Counted from the first letter of the stretch, positions 32,537 to 42,363 are shown. The stretch is DNA of 64,000 nucleotides from Actinomadura rudentiformis (GCF_008923185.1 NZ_WBMT01000033.1:53978-117977); one strand, 5' to 3'. A program made the numbers and translations. The notes: generated from the letters alone by a model not told the origin.

Positions 32537-34189
32537 ATGGAAGGCCTGGGACTGATGCGCCGCTTGGGGGTCTCGGCGCTGGGACTGCCGAACGGACCCC
32601 ACCGGGTGACGGTACGGCGGGACCTCGAAGTGCCGGTGGCCGACGGGGTGACGCTGCTCGCGGATCACTACGCGCCGACGGACGTCGATCGCGCGCCGAC
32701 GATTCTCGTCCGTTCGCCGTACGGGCGGCGCGGGCCGTTCGGGCTCATGTGCGGGCAGACGTTCGCCTCGCACGGCTTCCAGGCCGTGGTGCAGAGCGTG
32801 CGCGGCGGGTTCGGCTCCGGCGGGGTGTTCGAGCCGCTCGACGAACGCGAGGACGGGCTGGCCACGGTCGAGTGGCTGAAGGCGCAGCCGTGGTTCGGCG
32901 GCACGTTCGCGATGCACGGCCCGAGCTATCTCGGCTACGTGCAGTGGGCACTGGCCGCCGATGCCGGGCCCGAGCTGAGGGCGCTGTCCATGCAGGTGAC
33001 GGCCTCCACGTTCCGTGACGCGGTCAACGTCGGCGGCACGTTCGCGCTGGAGTCGGCCCTGATCTGGGTGGATCTCACGGCGCGCATGAAACACCCGCTG
33101 TCGGGCATCACCACCGGCATCATGTCGCCGCGCCGGGCCCGGCGCGCGACGCTGTCCGGCCGCCCGCTGGCCGAGCTCGACTCGGTCGCCACGGGCACCA
33201 CGCAGCGATTCTTCCAGGACCTGCTCACGAACGGCCCGGACACGCCTTTCTGGGACAAGCGCGACTTCAGCCCGACGGTGTCACAGGTCGAGGCCCCGGT
33301 GAACATGACCGGCGGCTGGTACGACATCTTCCTGCCCTGGCAGCTCAAGGACTACGCGGCGCTGCGCGCGGGCGGGCACCACCCGTACCTCACCATCGGG
33401 CCGTGGTTCCACGCCGACGCCAAGATGATGCGCGACTCGATCAGCGAGTCGATCCGCTGGTTCCGCGCGCACCTGCTGGACGAGCCCTCCGAACTTCGCG
33501 CCGACCCCGTACGGCTGTACGTCACCGGCGCCGGTGAGTGGCGGGACTTCCCGGACTGGCCCGTCCCGGGCATGCGGGAGGAACGCTGGCACCTGCAGCC
33601 CGGGGGCGGCCTGTCACCGGACGCGCCGCCCGAGTCCGAACCGGACACCTACCGCTACGATCCCGCGCACCCGACGCCGTTCCTGGGCGGGCCGACGCTG
33701 CTCGGGGACACCCGGCCGCAGACCGACCAGCGCCGCCTGGAGCGCCGCCGCGACGTGCTCACGTTCACCTCCGAGGAGCTCACCGAGGACCTGGAGGCCA
33801 TCGGGCCGGTCTCGGCCGATCTCCACGTCAGATCCAACCGCGAGCACACGGATTTCGTCGTGCGGCTCTGCGACGTCGCGCCCGACGGCACCTCGCTCAA
33901 CCTCTGCGAGGGCATGCGGCGCCTCGTTCCCGGCCCGCCGGAGCCGGACGGCGACGGCGTCCGGCACGTGGCGGTGGAGCTGTGGCCGATGGGGCACCGG
34001 TTCGCGGCGGGCCACCGGATCCGCGTGCAGGTCTGCAGCGGGGCCTATCCGCGCGTGGCGCGCAATACGGGCACCGGAGATCCCATCGGCACGGCCACCG
34101 ACATGGTGACCGCCGACCAGGAGATCTTCCACGCTCCCGGCCACCCCTCGGCCATCATGCTCCCGGTCCTGCCCGCTGAGCCGCGCTGA
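32537..34189 (+). CDS. CocE/NonD-family hydrolase
   Basis: 550 residues without a signal peptide. The alpha/beta hydrolase part (about 30-330) has nucleophile S130 in MHGPSYLGYVQWALA; the CocE family normally pairs it with an Asp and His, and GWYDIFLP, PYLTIGPWFHAD supply the typical region. The C-terminal jelly-roll domain (LTFTSEELTEDLEAIGPVSA, GHRIRVQVCSGAYPR) completes the X-Pro dipeptidyl-peptidase (S15) architecture. The substrate could be an ester, amide or glutaryl compound. It is monocistronic. Confidence 0.9.
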   Translation: MEGLGLMRRLGVSALGLPNGPHRVTVRRDLEVPVADGVTLLADHYAPTDVDRAPTILVRSPYGRRGPFGLMCGQTFASHGFQAVVQSVRGGFGSGGVFEPLDEREDGLATVEWLKAQPWFGGTFAMHGPSYLGYVQWALAADAGPELRALSMQVTASTFRDAVNVGGTFALESALIWVDLTARMKHPLSGITTGIMSPRRARRATLSGRPLAELDSVATGTTQRFFQDLLTNGPDTPFWDKRDFSPTVSQVEAPVNMTGGWYDIFLPWQLKDYAALRAGGHHPYLTIGPWFHADAKMMRDSISESIRWFRAHLLDEPSELRADPVRLYVTGAGEWRDFPDWPVPGMREERWHLQPGGGLSPDAPPESEPDTYRYDPAHPTPFLGGPTLLGDTRPQTDQRRLERRRDVLTFTSEELTEDLEAIGPVSADLHVRSNREHTDFVVRLCDVAPDGTSLNLCEGMRRLVPGPPEPDGDGVRHVAVELWPMGHRFAAGHRIRVQVCSGAYPRVARNTGTGDPIGTATDMVTADQEIFHAPGHPSAIMLPVLPAEPR

Positions 34190-34230
34190 GCCGCAGCGAA
34201 CCGCGCCGGGCGCGCCGGCCCAGCGGGCCG

Positions 34231-34689
34231 TCAGCTGCCGGCACGGCGGCGGAGGGCCTCCAGCGCCTTGTCGGCGTGCACGTTCATCCGGATCTCGCTC
34301 TTGATCACCTCGAGCACCCGGCGGTCGGTGTCGATGACGAACGTCTGGCGCTTGGTCGGCGCGAGCGCGATGCCGCGCTTGACTCCGAACGCGGCGCGGA
34401 CGGCTCCGTCGGCGTCCGAGAGCAGCGGATAGCCGAAGCTGTGCTTGTCGGCGAACTCCTTCTGCTTGTCCACCGAGTCGGCGCTGATCCCGACCGGGTG
34501 CGCCCCGAGATCGGCCAGCTCGGACTTGAGGTCGCGGAAGTGGCAGGCCTCCGCGGTGCACCCGGCGGTCATCGCGGCCGGGTAGAAGAAGAGCACCACG
34601 GGCCCCAGCTCCAGCAGGCCGCTCAGCGAGCGCGGCGTGCCGGTCTCGTCGGGCAGTTCGAAGTCGTCGACCACATCACCGGCGTTCAT
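34231..34689 (-). CDS. Peroxiredoxin (BCP/PrxQ type)
   Basis: 152 residues. Peroxidatic cysteine C44 and resolving cysteine C49 in AAMTAGCTAEACHFRD, the C-x4-C spacing of the BCP/PrxQ group; usual is TPGC, here TAGC. It reduces H2O2 or alkyl hydroperoxides with thioredoxin. It is directly convergent with the CocE gene and 44 bases from the next minus-strand gene. Confidence 0.9.
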   Translation of the reverse strand: MNAGDVVDDFELPDETGTPRSLSGLLELGPVVLFFYPAAMTAGCTAEACHFRDLKSELADLGAHPVGISADSVDKQKEFADKHSFGYPLLSDADGAVRAAFGVKRGIALAPTKRQTFVIDTDRRVLEVIKSEIRMNVHADKALEALRRRAGS

Positions 34690-34733
34690 GCCGAGAAGCT
34701 ATCCCATGGATTCGCTCCGGGCCGTGACGGCCG

Positions 34734-35354
34734 TCACGCCAGGAGGGCGGCGATCTCGCCGTGGGACCAGGCTCCGCGAGCCCCTGGACGTCCGGCCAGG
34801 TAGGCGGCGACGCGTCCGGCCGCCCAGCCGTGCGCCTCGCGCAGGCCGTTGCCGAGCATGGTCAGGTACGGGGCGGTGGGGGCGTTCAGCTCGGCGCGGT
34901 CGGCTCCGTGGGGCGAGGTGAACGTGAGCATCGGGTGGCCGCCGGCGGTGCCGACGCGCACCACCGTCTCGTACCGGCCGGGCCCCAGCCGCTGCCTGCC
35001 GCCGTCCGCCAGCACCTCCGACAGGTCGGGGTCCTCTCCCACCTCGCGGCGCATCTCCTGGGACATGACGTCGCAGAACTGCTGCCTGGTCAGCAGGTAG
35101 GCGCGGGCGGCGGCACGGCCGGGAAGCTCGGGGTCGTAGAAGGCCATGCCGCCGCCCCACGTCAGCGAGGTCAGCGCGAAGTAGATCCCGCCGGGCAGGT
35201 CGACGGGCCGCTCGGCGCGGGCCGGGCGGGCGTCCCGGCAGCCGGTGTAGTGCCGGGCGCCGCCCTCCGGACGGCCCCCGGCCAGGTAGCACGCGAACCG
35301 CTCACGGAACAGGTTCGAGCCGTACGCCACGTACCACAGGAGATCGGTGTCCAC
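34734..35354 (-). CDS. Gamma-glutamylcyclotransferase-like fold protein
   Basis: 206 residues starting MDTDLLWYVAYGSNLFRERF. The Y-G-S-N-L motif near residues 11-15 is the binding loop of the gamma-glutamylcyclotransferase/AIG2 fold. A later stretch FYDPELPGRAAARAYLLTRQ and GGIYFALTSLTWGGGM fit the family. Related actinobacterial proteins are sometimes mislabelled histone deacetylase. Enzyme activity is uncertain: no obvious catalytic Glu can be placed. Confidence 0.72.
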   Translation of the reverse strand: MDTDLLWYVAYGSNLFRERFACYLAGGRPEGGARHYTGCRDARPARAERPVDLPGGIYFALTSLTWGGGMAFYDPELPGRAAARAYLLTRQQFCDVMSQEMRREVGEDPDLSEVLADGGRQRLGPGRYETVVRVGTAGGHPMLTFTSPHGADRAELNAPTAPYLTMLGNGLREAHGWAAGRVAAYLAGRPGARGAWSHGEIAALLA

Positions 35355-35398
35355 CTGACCCAGGATGCCCGACCGGGCTGCCCGACCGGGATGCCCGC

Positions 35399-36646
35399 TC
35401 AGGACTTCTTCGAGGGGTCGGCGACCCGGGCGAGGAACAGCGGCTCACCGGTCTTGGTGTCGCGGACGAGCATCAGGTACGGACGGTCGAACACGACCTT
35501 CGCCCCGGGCTCCGGCGGGGCCGACGTCACCCCGATCCCGGTCCCGGTGGCCGCGGCGGCCTCGGTGCCCTTCTCGTCCACCAGCAGCGTCGCGGCGTGC
35601 CGCACGAACTGGATCTTGTCGGCGTCCGGGGAGATGCCCGTCAGGTCCGCCTGATCGCTGAACGCCGCGCCCATGCCGAGGTCGGTCAGCAGCGGCTTCA
35701 TGTCGGCCTTGGACTTCAGCTTGGCCTTGGGCAGGCTCAACTCGATGTCCGCGGGCTTCAGGGCCCCGGTGACCTCCTGGAGGGTGTCGGCGTCCAGGCC
35801 GGGACAGCCGTCCCGGGCGGAGTCGGGGAGCAGGGCGGTCATGCTCAGCCGCCCGCCGGCGTAGGGCAGGTCGACCGCCGTCCAGCCCTTCGTGCGGGCG
35901 TATCCGAACATGCCCGCCCGGATCATCATGTCCGTGTCGATCTTCTGCCCCGCCGCGGTGGTGAAGGGGACGGGCTTGGTGCTCGACTTCTTGAACGGCG
36001 TCGCCCACTTGGCCTTGAGGTAGACGGCGTCCGTGAGGACCCAGCCGGTGTCCTTGCCGACGGTGCCGCTGGGCAGCAGATCGGCGATCTGGTCGCCGGT
36101 GGCCTTCTTGACCGCGTCGTTGATCGTCTGGCGGGCGCCCTCGGGGTCGCCGGTGATGTCCAGGAGCTTCAGCCCGGCGTCGTAGGCCGTGGCGACCTTG
36201 TCGAGATAGGCCTGGTCCGGCTTGAACCGCCGGTCGGACCACACCTGGTCGGTGGTGGTGAACGTCACGTCCTTGCCGCCGAAGGCCTTGAACGCCTGGT
36301 TACGGGCGTGCAGGCCCGGCACCGGGTCACCGGCCGGCAACGCCAGCGCCCGCGCCATCGCGGCGGCGGTCTGGCCCCGGGCGCCCAGCTGGACCATGCC
36401 CAGCCCGCTGGCCAGGCTGCTCGGCGACAGGACCACGTTCGCGGCCGGTTCCTTGCCGCACCACGCCTTGAGCAGCTTGAGCCCGAACGCCGAGTCGGCG
36501 GCGGCGTAGGGACGGGGGTCGGCAGCCGGCACCTTGGCGACCGCGCCTCGGAGGGTGCTCGCCTCCTGGCCCTCCGAGCCGCACGCGGCGGCGAGGGACA
36601 GGGCGGCGGCGCATCCAAGCGCTGTGCTCGTACGCAGGAATCCCAT
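35399..36646 (-). CDS. Serpin (serine protease inhibitor), exported lipoprotein-like
   Basis: 415 residues. A signal with C22 in SLAAACGSEG (a weak lipobox) is followed by a serpin fold: VVLSPSSLASGLGMVQLGA at helix B, WVLTDAVYLKAKWATPF and the C-terminal FDRPYLMLVRD. The reactive-centre hinge reads EKGTEAAAATG, the form of inhibitory serpins. Counting from the hinge as in alpha1-antitrypsin places P1 at Thr and P1' at Ser in GVTSAPPEP, so an elastase- or subtilisin-like target is plausible. Serpins are uncommon in bacteria; in actinomycetes they may protect against own or foreign proteases. It is divergent from the glycosyltransferase gene. Confidence 0.88.
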   Translation of the reverse strand: MGFLRTSTALGCAAALSLAAACGSEGQEASTLRGAVAKVPAADPRPYAAADSAFGLKLLKAWCGKEPAANVVLSPSSLASGLGMVQLGARGQTAAAMARALALPAGDPVPGLHARNQAFKAFGGKDVTFTTTDQVWSDRRFKPDQAYLDKVATAYDAGLKLLDITGDPEGARQTINDAVKKATGDQIADLLPSGTVGKDTGWVLTDAVYLKAKWATPFKKSSTKPVPFTTAAGQKIDTDMMIRAGMFGYARTKGWTAVDLPYAGGRLSMTALLPDSARDGCPGLDADTLQEVTGALKPADIELSLPKAKLKSKADMKPLLTDLGMGAAFSDQADLTGISPDADKIQFVRHAATLLVDEKGTEAAAATGTGIGVTSAPPEPGAKVVFDRPYLMLVRDTKTGEPLFLARVADPSKKS

Positions 36647-36818
36647 GGACCTCAGACGGGGGCTTAAAGGTTCGGGTTCCCTATCTCACAGGAACTTTTT
36701 CCTCCAGATCGTCCCAAGAAGGTTTTGTGCACCCCAACTTCGGTTAGAGAAGGATCGAGCGGGTGTCTAAGACGACGACACCTCCTGGTTGCCCCTGCGC
36801 ATATCCGGAGGTCGTGTC

Positions 36819-38054
36819 GTGTCTCGCCCCCTGAACATAGCCCTCGTCTCCGCATCCACCCTGGAGAGCGACGAGGTCCAGTCGGTTCACGTTCGAGAAC
36901 TCGCCCGCGCCTTGGGCCGCCCGACCCCGGATGGTCACGCCGACCGCCAGGTCACGTTGCACACCCGCCGCGATGACGAGGCGGCGCGCACGCGGACCCG
37001 GCTCAGCCCCGGCGCCACCCTGACCCAGCTGAAGGCCGGGCCGCCCCGCCTTCTGTCTGACGACGAGGTCCTGCCGCACGTGAGCGAGCTGGCCTCCGGC
37101 CTGCACCGCCGCTGGTCCACCCCCAACGGCAAGCCCGACCTCGTGCACGCCCACGGCTGGATCGCGGGCCTGGCCGCCACCGCCGCCGCCCGCGACCTGG
37201 ACGTCCCGATCGTGCAGAGCTACCACGGACTGGGCATGGCCGAGCGGAACGCCGGCAAGCCCGTGCACCCCGCCCGGATCCGCATGGAGAAGGCGATCGG
37301 CCGCGGTGCCGACGCGGTCCTGGCGGGCTGCGCCGACGAGGCCGAGAAGCTCGTCCGGATGGGCATCCCGCGCACCCGGATCGGCATCACCCCGTACGGC
37401 GTGGACGGCGACCAGTTCACCCAGCTGGGCCCGGCCCTGCCGCGCGGCGACCTGGACCGCCTGGTGGTCCTGTCCACCGATCTGGAGGACGGCGGCACCG
37501 CCACCGCGATCCGTTCCCTCGTGCACATCCCGAACGCCGAGCTCGCGATCACCGGTGGCCCGGTCCGCGAGGAGCTGGAGGGCGACGCCGCGGTGCACCG
37601 GCTCCGGCTGCTGGCCAAGGAGCTCGGCGTGGACGACCGCGTGATCTTCCTCGGCGGCGTGCCCCGCAAGACCCTGCCGCGGCTGCTGCGCACGGCCAAG
37701 CTGGCGCTGTGCCTGTCCCCGTACGGCACCTCGCCGCTCGCGCCGCTCGAGGCGATGGCCTGCGGCGTGCCCGTCGTCGCCACCCCGGTCGGCGGCAGCG
37801 CCGACAGCGTGCTCGACGGGATCACCGGCCTGCACGTGCCGCCAGGCCGCCCCACCGCGATCGGCCGGGCCGTCCGCCTCCTGCTCTCGGAGGAGACCAC
37901 GCTGGCCGGGTACTCGATCGCCGCGGCCGACCGGGCGCACTCCCGCTACTCCTGGGACCGGATCGCCGCCGAGACCGCCCGCGCCTACACGAAGATCGTG
38001 GAGAGGTGCCACCCGGTGGAATACTCGGACGAGTGGGAGACCAGCACGACCTGA
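36819..38054 (+). CDS. Glycosyltransferase, GT4 family (GT-B)
   Basis: 411 residues. GTG at 36819 is preferred because GGAGG precedes it by 8 bases; an in-frame start 30 bases upstream has no site. GT-B fold: LNIALVSAS at the N-terminus, VHAHGWIAGLAATAAAR, VQSYHGLG and the C-terminal donor site with LALCLSPYGTSPLAPLEAMA, GVPVVATPVGGSADSV, the E-x7-E element of GT4 enzymes. It uses a nucleotide-activated sugar; the acceptor is unknown. Its 3' end overlaps the start of the LuxR-type regulator gene. Confidence 0.88.
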   Translation: MSRPLNIALVSASTLESDEVQSVHVRELARALGRPTPDGHADRQVTLHTRRDDEAARTRTRLSPGATLTQLKAGPPRLLSDDEVLPHVSELASGLHRRWSTPNGKPDLVHAHGWIAGLAATAAARDLDVPIVQSYHGLGMAERNAGKPVHPARIRMEKAIGRGADAVLAGCADEAEKLVRMGIPRTRIGITPYGVDGDQFTQLGPALPRGDLDRLVVLSTDLEDGGTATAIRSLVHIPNAELAITGGPVREELEGDAAVHRLRLLAKELGVDDRVIFLGGVPRKTLPRLLRTAKLALCLSPYGTSPLAPLEAMACGVPVVATPVGGSADSVLDGITGLHVPPGRPTAIGRAVRLLLSEETTLAGYSIAAADRAHSRYSWDRIAAETARAYTKIVERCHPVEYSDEWETSTT

Positions 38055-40993
38055 TCGGACGGCGGACCGAGCTCGGTGAGCTCACCGGCGCGCTCGACCG
38101 CGCCGCCGCCGGCCAGGCGGGCGTCGTTCTGATCACCGGCGACGCGGGAGTCGGCAAGAGCCGGCTGGTCGCCGAGCTCGCCGCCACCGCCAGGGACCGG
38201 GGCGCCGCCGTCCTCATCGGCCTCTGTGCCGAGCTCGGCGAGGGCATGCCGTACCTGCCGCTCACCGACGCCCTGTGGACCGCCACCCGGGACCCGCTCG
38301 TCTCCCCCGCCGAACGCCAGGCCCTCCGCGACGCGCTCGACAGCCGGCCGGTGCTCGCCCGCCTCCTCCCGGACGGCGGCGGGCAACCGGCCGGCGGCGC
38401 GGCGGACGTGGCCCAGCAGCAGCTGTTCGGCGCCACCCTCGGCCTGCTGGGCGAGCTCTCCGCCGACCGGCCCGTGCTGCTCGTCCTGGAGGACCTCCAC
38501 TGGGCGGACGCCTCGACCCGGCATCTGCTCACGTTCCTCAGCCGCGTGCTCCAGCGGGAGCGGGTGTGCCTGGTCGGCACCTACCGCTCCGACGACCTGC
38601 ACCGGCGCCATCCGCTCCGGCCCGTCGTGGCCGAGCTGCTCCGGCTGCCGAACGTGTCGGGGATCGAGCTGCGTCCCTTCGGCCCCGAGGAGACCGCCGA
38701 CTACCTGGCCGCCCTCGACGGGTCGCCCGGCGGGCCGGGACGCTCCGCCGAGATCGCCCGCCGCGTGTACGACCGTTCCGAGGGCAATCCCTTCTACGCC
38801 GCCGAGCTGTTCGCGGCCGCCCAGACGGGCGACGACCTGCCGGCCGTCCTCGCCGACCTTCTGCTGTCACGGCTGGAGCGGCTGTCGGAGGAGGCTCAGC
38901 AGGTGGTGCGGGTCGCGGCGGTCGCCGGGCGGCGGGTGGACGACGAGCGGGTCCGGCAGGTCTCGGGCCTGGACGAGGCGGCGGTCGGACGGGCGCTCCG
39001 CGAGATCGTGTCCCACCGGCTTCTCGTGCCGGACGGCCCCGACGGCTACGTCTTCCGGCACGCCCTGCTCCGCGAGGCCGCCCTGACCGATCTCCTGCCG
39101 GGCGAGGCGACCCGGCTGCACGCCGCGTTCGCCGCCCTGCTCGCCCGTGACGCCTCGGCCGGGGTGCGCGGGGCCGCGGCCGAGCTCGCCCACCATAGCC
39201 TCCAGGCCCACGATCTCCCCGGTGCGTTCGCCGCGTCGGTGCGGGCGGGGCAGGAGGCGGAGGAGATGGGCGCTCCCGTCGAGGCGCACGAGCACTACGA
39301 CCAGGCCCTGTCCCTGTGGGAGGCGGTCCCCGATCCCGAAGCGGCCGCCGGGATGGACCGGATCCAGCTCTCCCTGAGCGCCGTCCGCGCGTCCGGGCGC
39401 GCCGGCGACGTCCGCCGCGCCGTCACACGGCTGCGGCGACTCGTGGACCTGGTGGATCCGGCCGACGTGCGAATGGCCGCGCTGGTCCGGGAGAACCTCG
39501 CGTACTACCTCGGCGATCTCGACGAGGACGACGAGTCGCTGGCGGTGGCCCGCGCCGCGCTCGATCTGCTCCCGGCGGATCCGCCGACGCCCGAACGCGC
39601 CTCCCTCCTGGCAACCTACGTGCGCACGATGCTCTTCAAGGAGCAGCGCTCCGAGATCCCCGAGGTCGCGCAGGAGGCCATCGACGTGGCGCGCGCCTCC
39701 GGCGCCGCCGACGCCGAGGCCAGCGCGCTGACCTCGCTCGGCCTCTACCGGGAGTCCAGGGAGGCGGCCTCCGACCTCGCCGAGCTGTTCGTCCGCGCCC
39801 GCGACCTGGCGATCGGGGCCGGCAACCTGCAGGTGGCGCTGCGCGCCGCGTTCCACATCGCCCGGACCAAGTTCGACCGCGGCGACCTGGCCGGCGCGGC
39901 GGAGGTGGCGGACGAGAGCGTGCGGTTCACCCTCGGCAAGGGCCTTGGCTGGAGCCGCTACGGCACGACGCTGCGCTGCATGCAGTTCCTGATCTACTAC
40001 ACGACCGGCGAGTGGGACGAGGCTGAGCGGCTGGCGGCCGGTTTCGGGATCCGGGTGGGCCGTTCGATCGAGGCGGAGGTCTCCTCGTACGCGCTGTTCC
40101 TGGAGGTGGCGCGGGGCAGCGACACGGTCGAGGAGCGGCTGCGCTGGCTGGAGCCGCTCTGGGACGACGACTGGCTGATCAGCTACATCGCCCGGAGTCT
40201 CGCGGCCGAGCACGCGCTGTGGCACGGCGACACCGGCACCGCACTCGATCATGTGGCGGGGGCCCTGGTCCACATGGACCCGCACGACACCCCCAACATC
40301 CGGGTCGCGGCCACGGCCGTCTGGGCGCACGCCGACCGGGCCGTCCGCGCCCGGGCAGCCGGAGACCACGCCGCCGAGCGGGCCGCCATGGAGCGCGCCG
40401 ACGAGTTCGTGGAGCTGGCCCGGGGCTCGGCCACCCTCACGCCCGACGGTCAGACCCGCGCCTGGCTCGGAGTGGAGGGCCACGCCTGGCTGGCCCGGGT
40501 CGAAGCCGAGCGCGCCCGCGCGTACGGCGACAACGACCCCGCGCTGTGGCGGGCCGTGGTGAAGGCCTTCGACTACGGATTCGTGTACGAAATGGCGCGG
40601 TCACGGTGGCGGCTGGCCGAGGCGCTGGTCGAGCGCGGCGAACGTGCGGAGGCCGCGTCCGAATGGGAGAGAGCCGTCCGGGACGCCGAACGGCTCGGCG
40701 CGGCGCCCCTCCTCCGGGCCCTCGGCGACCTCGGCGCACGCGCCCGCCTGGGCTCCGCCGGCGCCGTGCCCGCGGACCGTTCCGGGCCGTTCGACGCGCT
40801 GACGGTACGGGAGCGCGAAGTCCTCCGGCTCGTCGCGGAAGGGCGGAACAACCGGGAGATCGCGGCGGCGCTGTTCATCTCGCCGAAGACCGCGAGCGTC
40901 CACGTCTCCAACATCCTCGCCAAGCTCGGCGTGGCGAGCCGCACCCAGGCCGCCGCCGTCGCCCACCGCGAAGGACTGGCAGGCGGCGCCTGA
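38033..40993 (+). CDS. LuxR-family regulator with AAA ATPase domain (LAL type)
   Basis: About 986 residues. Two GTG starts fit: 38006 and 38033; I chose 38033, from which DLIGRRTELGELTGALDRAA follows, and both overlap the glycosyltransferase gene. Walker A LITGDAGVGKSRLVAEL, Walker B VLLVLEDLHWADASTR, a TPR-like helical middle (500-900), and a C-terminal LuxR helix-turn-helix (LTVREREVLRLVAEGRNNRE; IAAALFISPKTASVHVSN) identify a large ATP-binding LuxR regulator of the MalT/LAL class. These activators often control secondary metabolism or transport. Its target is not evident; it is translationally overlapped with a glycosyltransferase. Confidence 0.88.
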   Translation: MGDQHDLIGRRTELGELTGALDRAAAGQAGVVLITGDAGVGKSRLVAELAATARDRGAAVLIGLCAELGEGMPYLPLTDALWTATRDPLVSPAERQALRDALDSRPVLARLLPDGGGQPAGGAADVAQQQLFGATLGLLGELSADRPVLLVLEDLHWADASTRHLLTFLSRVLQRERVCLVGTYRSDDLHRRHPLRPVVAELLRLPNVSGIELRPFGPEETADYLAALDGSPGGPGRSAEIARRVYDRSEGNPFYAAELFAAAQTGDDLPAVLADLLLSRLERLSEEAQQVVRVAAVAGRRVDDERVRQVSGLDEAAVGRALREIVSHRLLVPDGPDGYVFRHALLREAALTDLLPGEATRLHAAFAALLARDASAGVRGAAAELAHHSLQAHDLPGAFAASVRAGQEAEEMGAPVEAHEHYDQALSLWEAVPDPEAAAGMDRIQLSLSAVRASGRAGDVRRAVTRLRRLVDLVDPADVRMAALVRENLAYYLGDLDEDDESLAVARAALDLLPADPPTPERASLLATYVRTMLFKEQRSEIPEVAQEAIDVARASGAADAEASALTSLGLYRESREAASDLAELFVRARDLAIGAGNLQVALRAAFHIARTKFDRGDLAGAAEVADESVRFTLGKGLGWSRYGTTLRCMQFLIYYTTGEWDEAERLAAGFGIRVGRSIEAEVSSYALFLEVARGSDTVEERLRWLEPLWDDDWLISYIARSLAAEHALWHGDTGTALDHVAGALVHMDPHDTPNIRVAATAVWAHADRAVRARAAGDHAAERAAMERADEFVELARGSATLTPDGQTRAWLGVEGHAWLARVEAERARAYGDNDPALWRAVVKAFDYGFVYEMARSRWRLAEALVERGERAEAASEWERAVRDAERLGAAPLLRALGDLGARARLGSAGAVPADRSGPFDALTVREREVLRLVAEGRNNREIAAALFISPKTASVHVSNILAKLGVASRTQAAAVAHREGLAGGA

Positions 40994-41000
40994 GCAACCG

Positions 41001-41216
41001 CTATTTGTCCCAGGCGACCAGGAACTCCGCCAGCGAGATCTTCCCGTCCACGTCGCCGTCGCGTTCGTCCGCGGCCTTGAAGATCGAGTCGAGCTCGGCG
41101 GTGGTGACCTCCTCGCCGCGCGCGTTCAGGGCGGCGGCGAACTCCTCGCGGGTGATGTAGCCGTCACCGTCGCGGTCGAACTCCTTGAACGTGGCGGTCG
41201 GGTCGAGATCGGCCAT
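41001..41216 (-). CDS. Small EF-hand calcium-binding protein
   Basis: 71 residues starting MADLDPTATF with AAAGG six bases upstream. Two canonical EF-hand loops are visible: DRDGDGYITREE and DGDVDGKISLAE, each with Asp at 1, 3, 5, Gly 6, Ile 8 and Glu 12. It resembles actinomycete calerythrin/CabB-type proteins that buffer or signal Ca2+ in the cytosol. It converges with the LuxR gene (7-base gap). Confidence 0.93.
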   Translation of the reverse strand: MADLDPTATFKEFDRDGDGYITREEFAAALNARGEEVTTAELDSIFKAADERDGDVDGKISLAEFLVAWDK

Positions 41217-41295
41217 GACGAACCTTTCGATGCACACTTACCGGACAAAGCAGCATCGAAGCACGATCTTTGGCCCCGGGAGGCCCGATTCCGTA

Positions 41296-42363
41296 CTACC
41301 GCAGGAGGCCGCGACCGGGAGTGAGCGGCAGGTCGAGCGCGGTGAGGAGTCCCGCCTCAGCCTGGACGACGGCCGGCACCGCGTTCACGAGCCGCATCGC
41401 GGTGGCCTTCAGCCCGGCGGTGTTGTGGTCACCGTCGGTGCCCAGGAGCTGCAGGTCGAGGGTGTAGTTCGGCTCGCCGCTGACCACCACGCGGTAACAG
41501 CCCGCTCCCGCGGGCTGCGGCCAGTCCGGCGCGAGGTCGTCGCGCAGGCGGGTGACGTGTTCGAGCACGATGACCGGGCGCCCGCCGAGCATGCCGCGCA
41601 CCTCGAAGCGGAGCGCGGCCGCCGTGCCCTTCTCGATGGTGCCGGAGGCGACCTGGAAGGTCTCGGGGGCGGGCAGCCGCACGTGGTGCTCCTCGACCGC
41701 GTCCAGCTCCACGCCCAGCCCGGCGGCGAGCTGGCGCACGACGCTGCCCCAGGCCATCGTCAGCACGCCCGGCTGCAGCAACATCGGCACGCCGTCGAGC
41801 GACCCGCCGAAGCCCATGATGTCGAAGAGCACCGTGCCCTGGTCGTACGTGGCGTAGTTGAGGATCTCCAGGCAGCGGACCTCCTCGACGCGTTCGCTGA
41901 TGCCGGTGAGGACGAGCGGGAGCACGTCGTTGGCGAAGCCGGGGTCGATGCCGTTCACGAAGACCGAGGCGTTGCCCTCAGCCGCCGCGTCCCGGACGGG
42001 CTGCGACATCTCCGGCGGCACCACGCCCTCGGGGAACTGCAGGAACACCGGGCTGCTGGAGACCACGTTCACGCCCGACCGCAGGATCCGGCAGAGGTCG
42101 TCGATGGCCTCCATGATGCGCACGTCGGCCATGGCCGTGTAGACGACGCAGTCGGGGCGCAGCCCGAGCACCTCGGCCTCGTCGCCGGACGCGGCCACGC
42201 CGAGGGAACGGCCGAGCCCCGCCAGCTCCCCTGCGTCCTTGCCGACCTTGGCGGGGTTCGACACCCAGACCCCGGCCAGTTCGAGCTCGGGATGCGCGTC
42301 GATCCCGGCGAGCGCGTGCCGTCCGACGTTGCCCGTGCTCCACTGCACCACCCGGTACGTCAC
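41296..42363 (-). CDS. NAD(P)H-dependent amine dehydrogenase-like / dihydrodipicolinate reductase-like protein
   Basis: 355 residues, GTG start. The N-terminus TYRVVQWSTGNVGRHALAG is the nucleotide-binding G-x-G-x-x-G variant of the DapB-like/2,4-diaminopentanoate dehydrogenase family; YTAMADVRIMEAIDDLCRIL, VFVNGIDPGFANDVLPLVL and the C-terminal domain fit. Members in actinobacteria are often encoded in lipid- and steroid-catabolism regions. Its GTG overlaps the TGA of the SDR gene by four bases, so they form one operon with a KstR-like operator ahead of it. Confidence 0.85.
   Translation of the reverse strand: MTYRVVQWSTGNVGRHALAGIDAHPELELAGVWVSNPAKVGKDAGELAGLGRSLGVAASGDEAEVLGLRPDCVVYTAMADVRIMEAIDDLCRILRSGVNVVSSSPVFLQFPEGVVPPEMSQPVRDAAAEGNASVFVNGIDPGFANDVLPLVLTGISERVEEVRCLEILNYATYDQGTVLFDIMGFGGSLDGVPMLLQPGVLTMAWGSVVRQLAAGLGVELDAVEEHHVRLPAPETFQVASGTIEKGTAAALRFEVRGMLGGRPVIVLEHVTRLRDDLAPDWPQPAGAGCYRVVVSGEPNYTLDLQLLGTDGDHNTAGLKATAMRLVNAVPAVVQAEAGLLTALDLPLTPGRGLLR

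Noticed and set aside
34734..35354. Histone deacetylase
   Set aside because: Too short and without the HDAC His-His-Asp metal motifs; the N-terminal YGSNL motif indicates the gamma-glutamylcyclotransferase-like fold.
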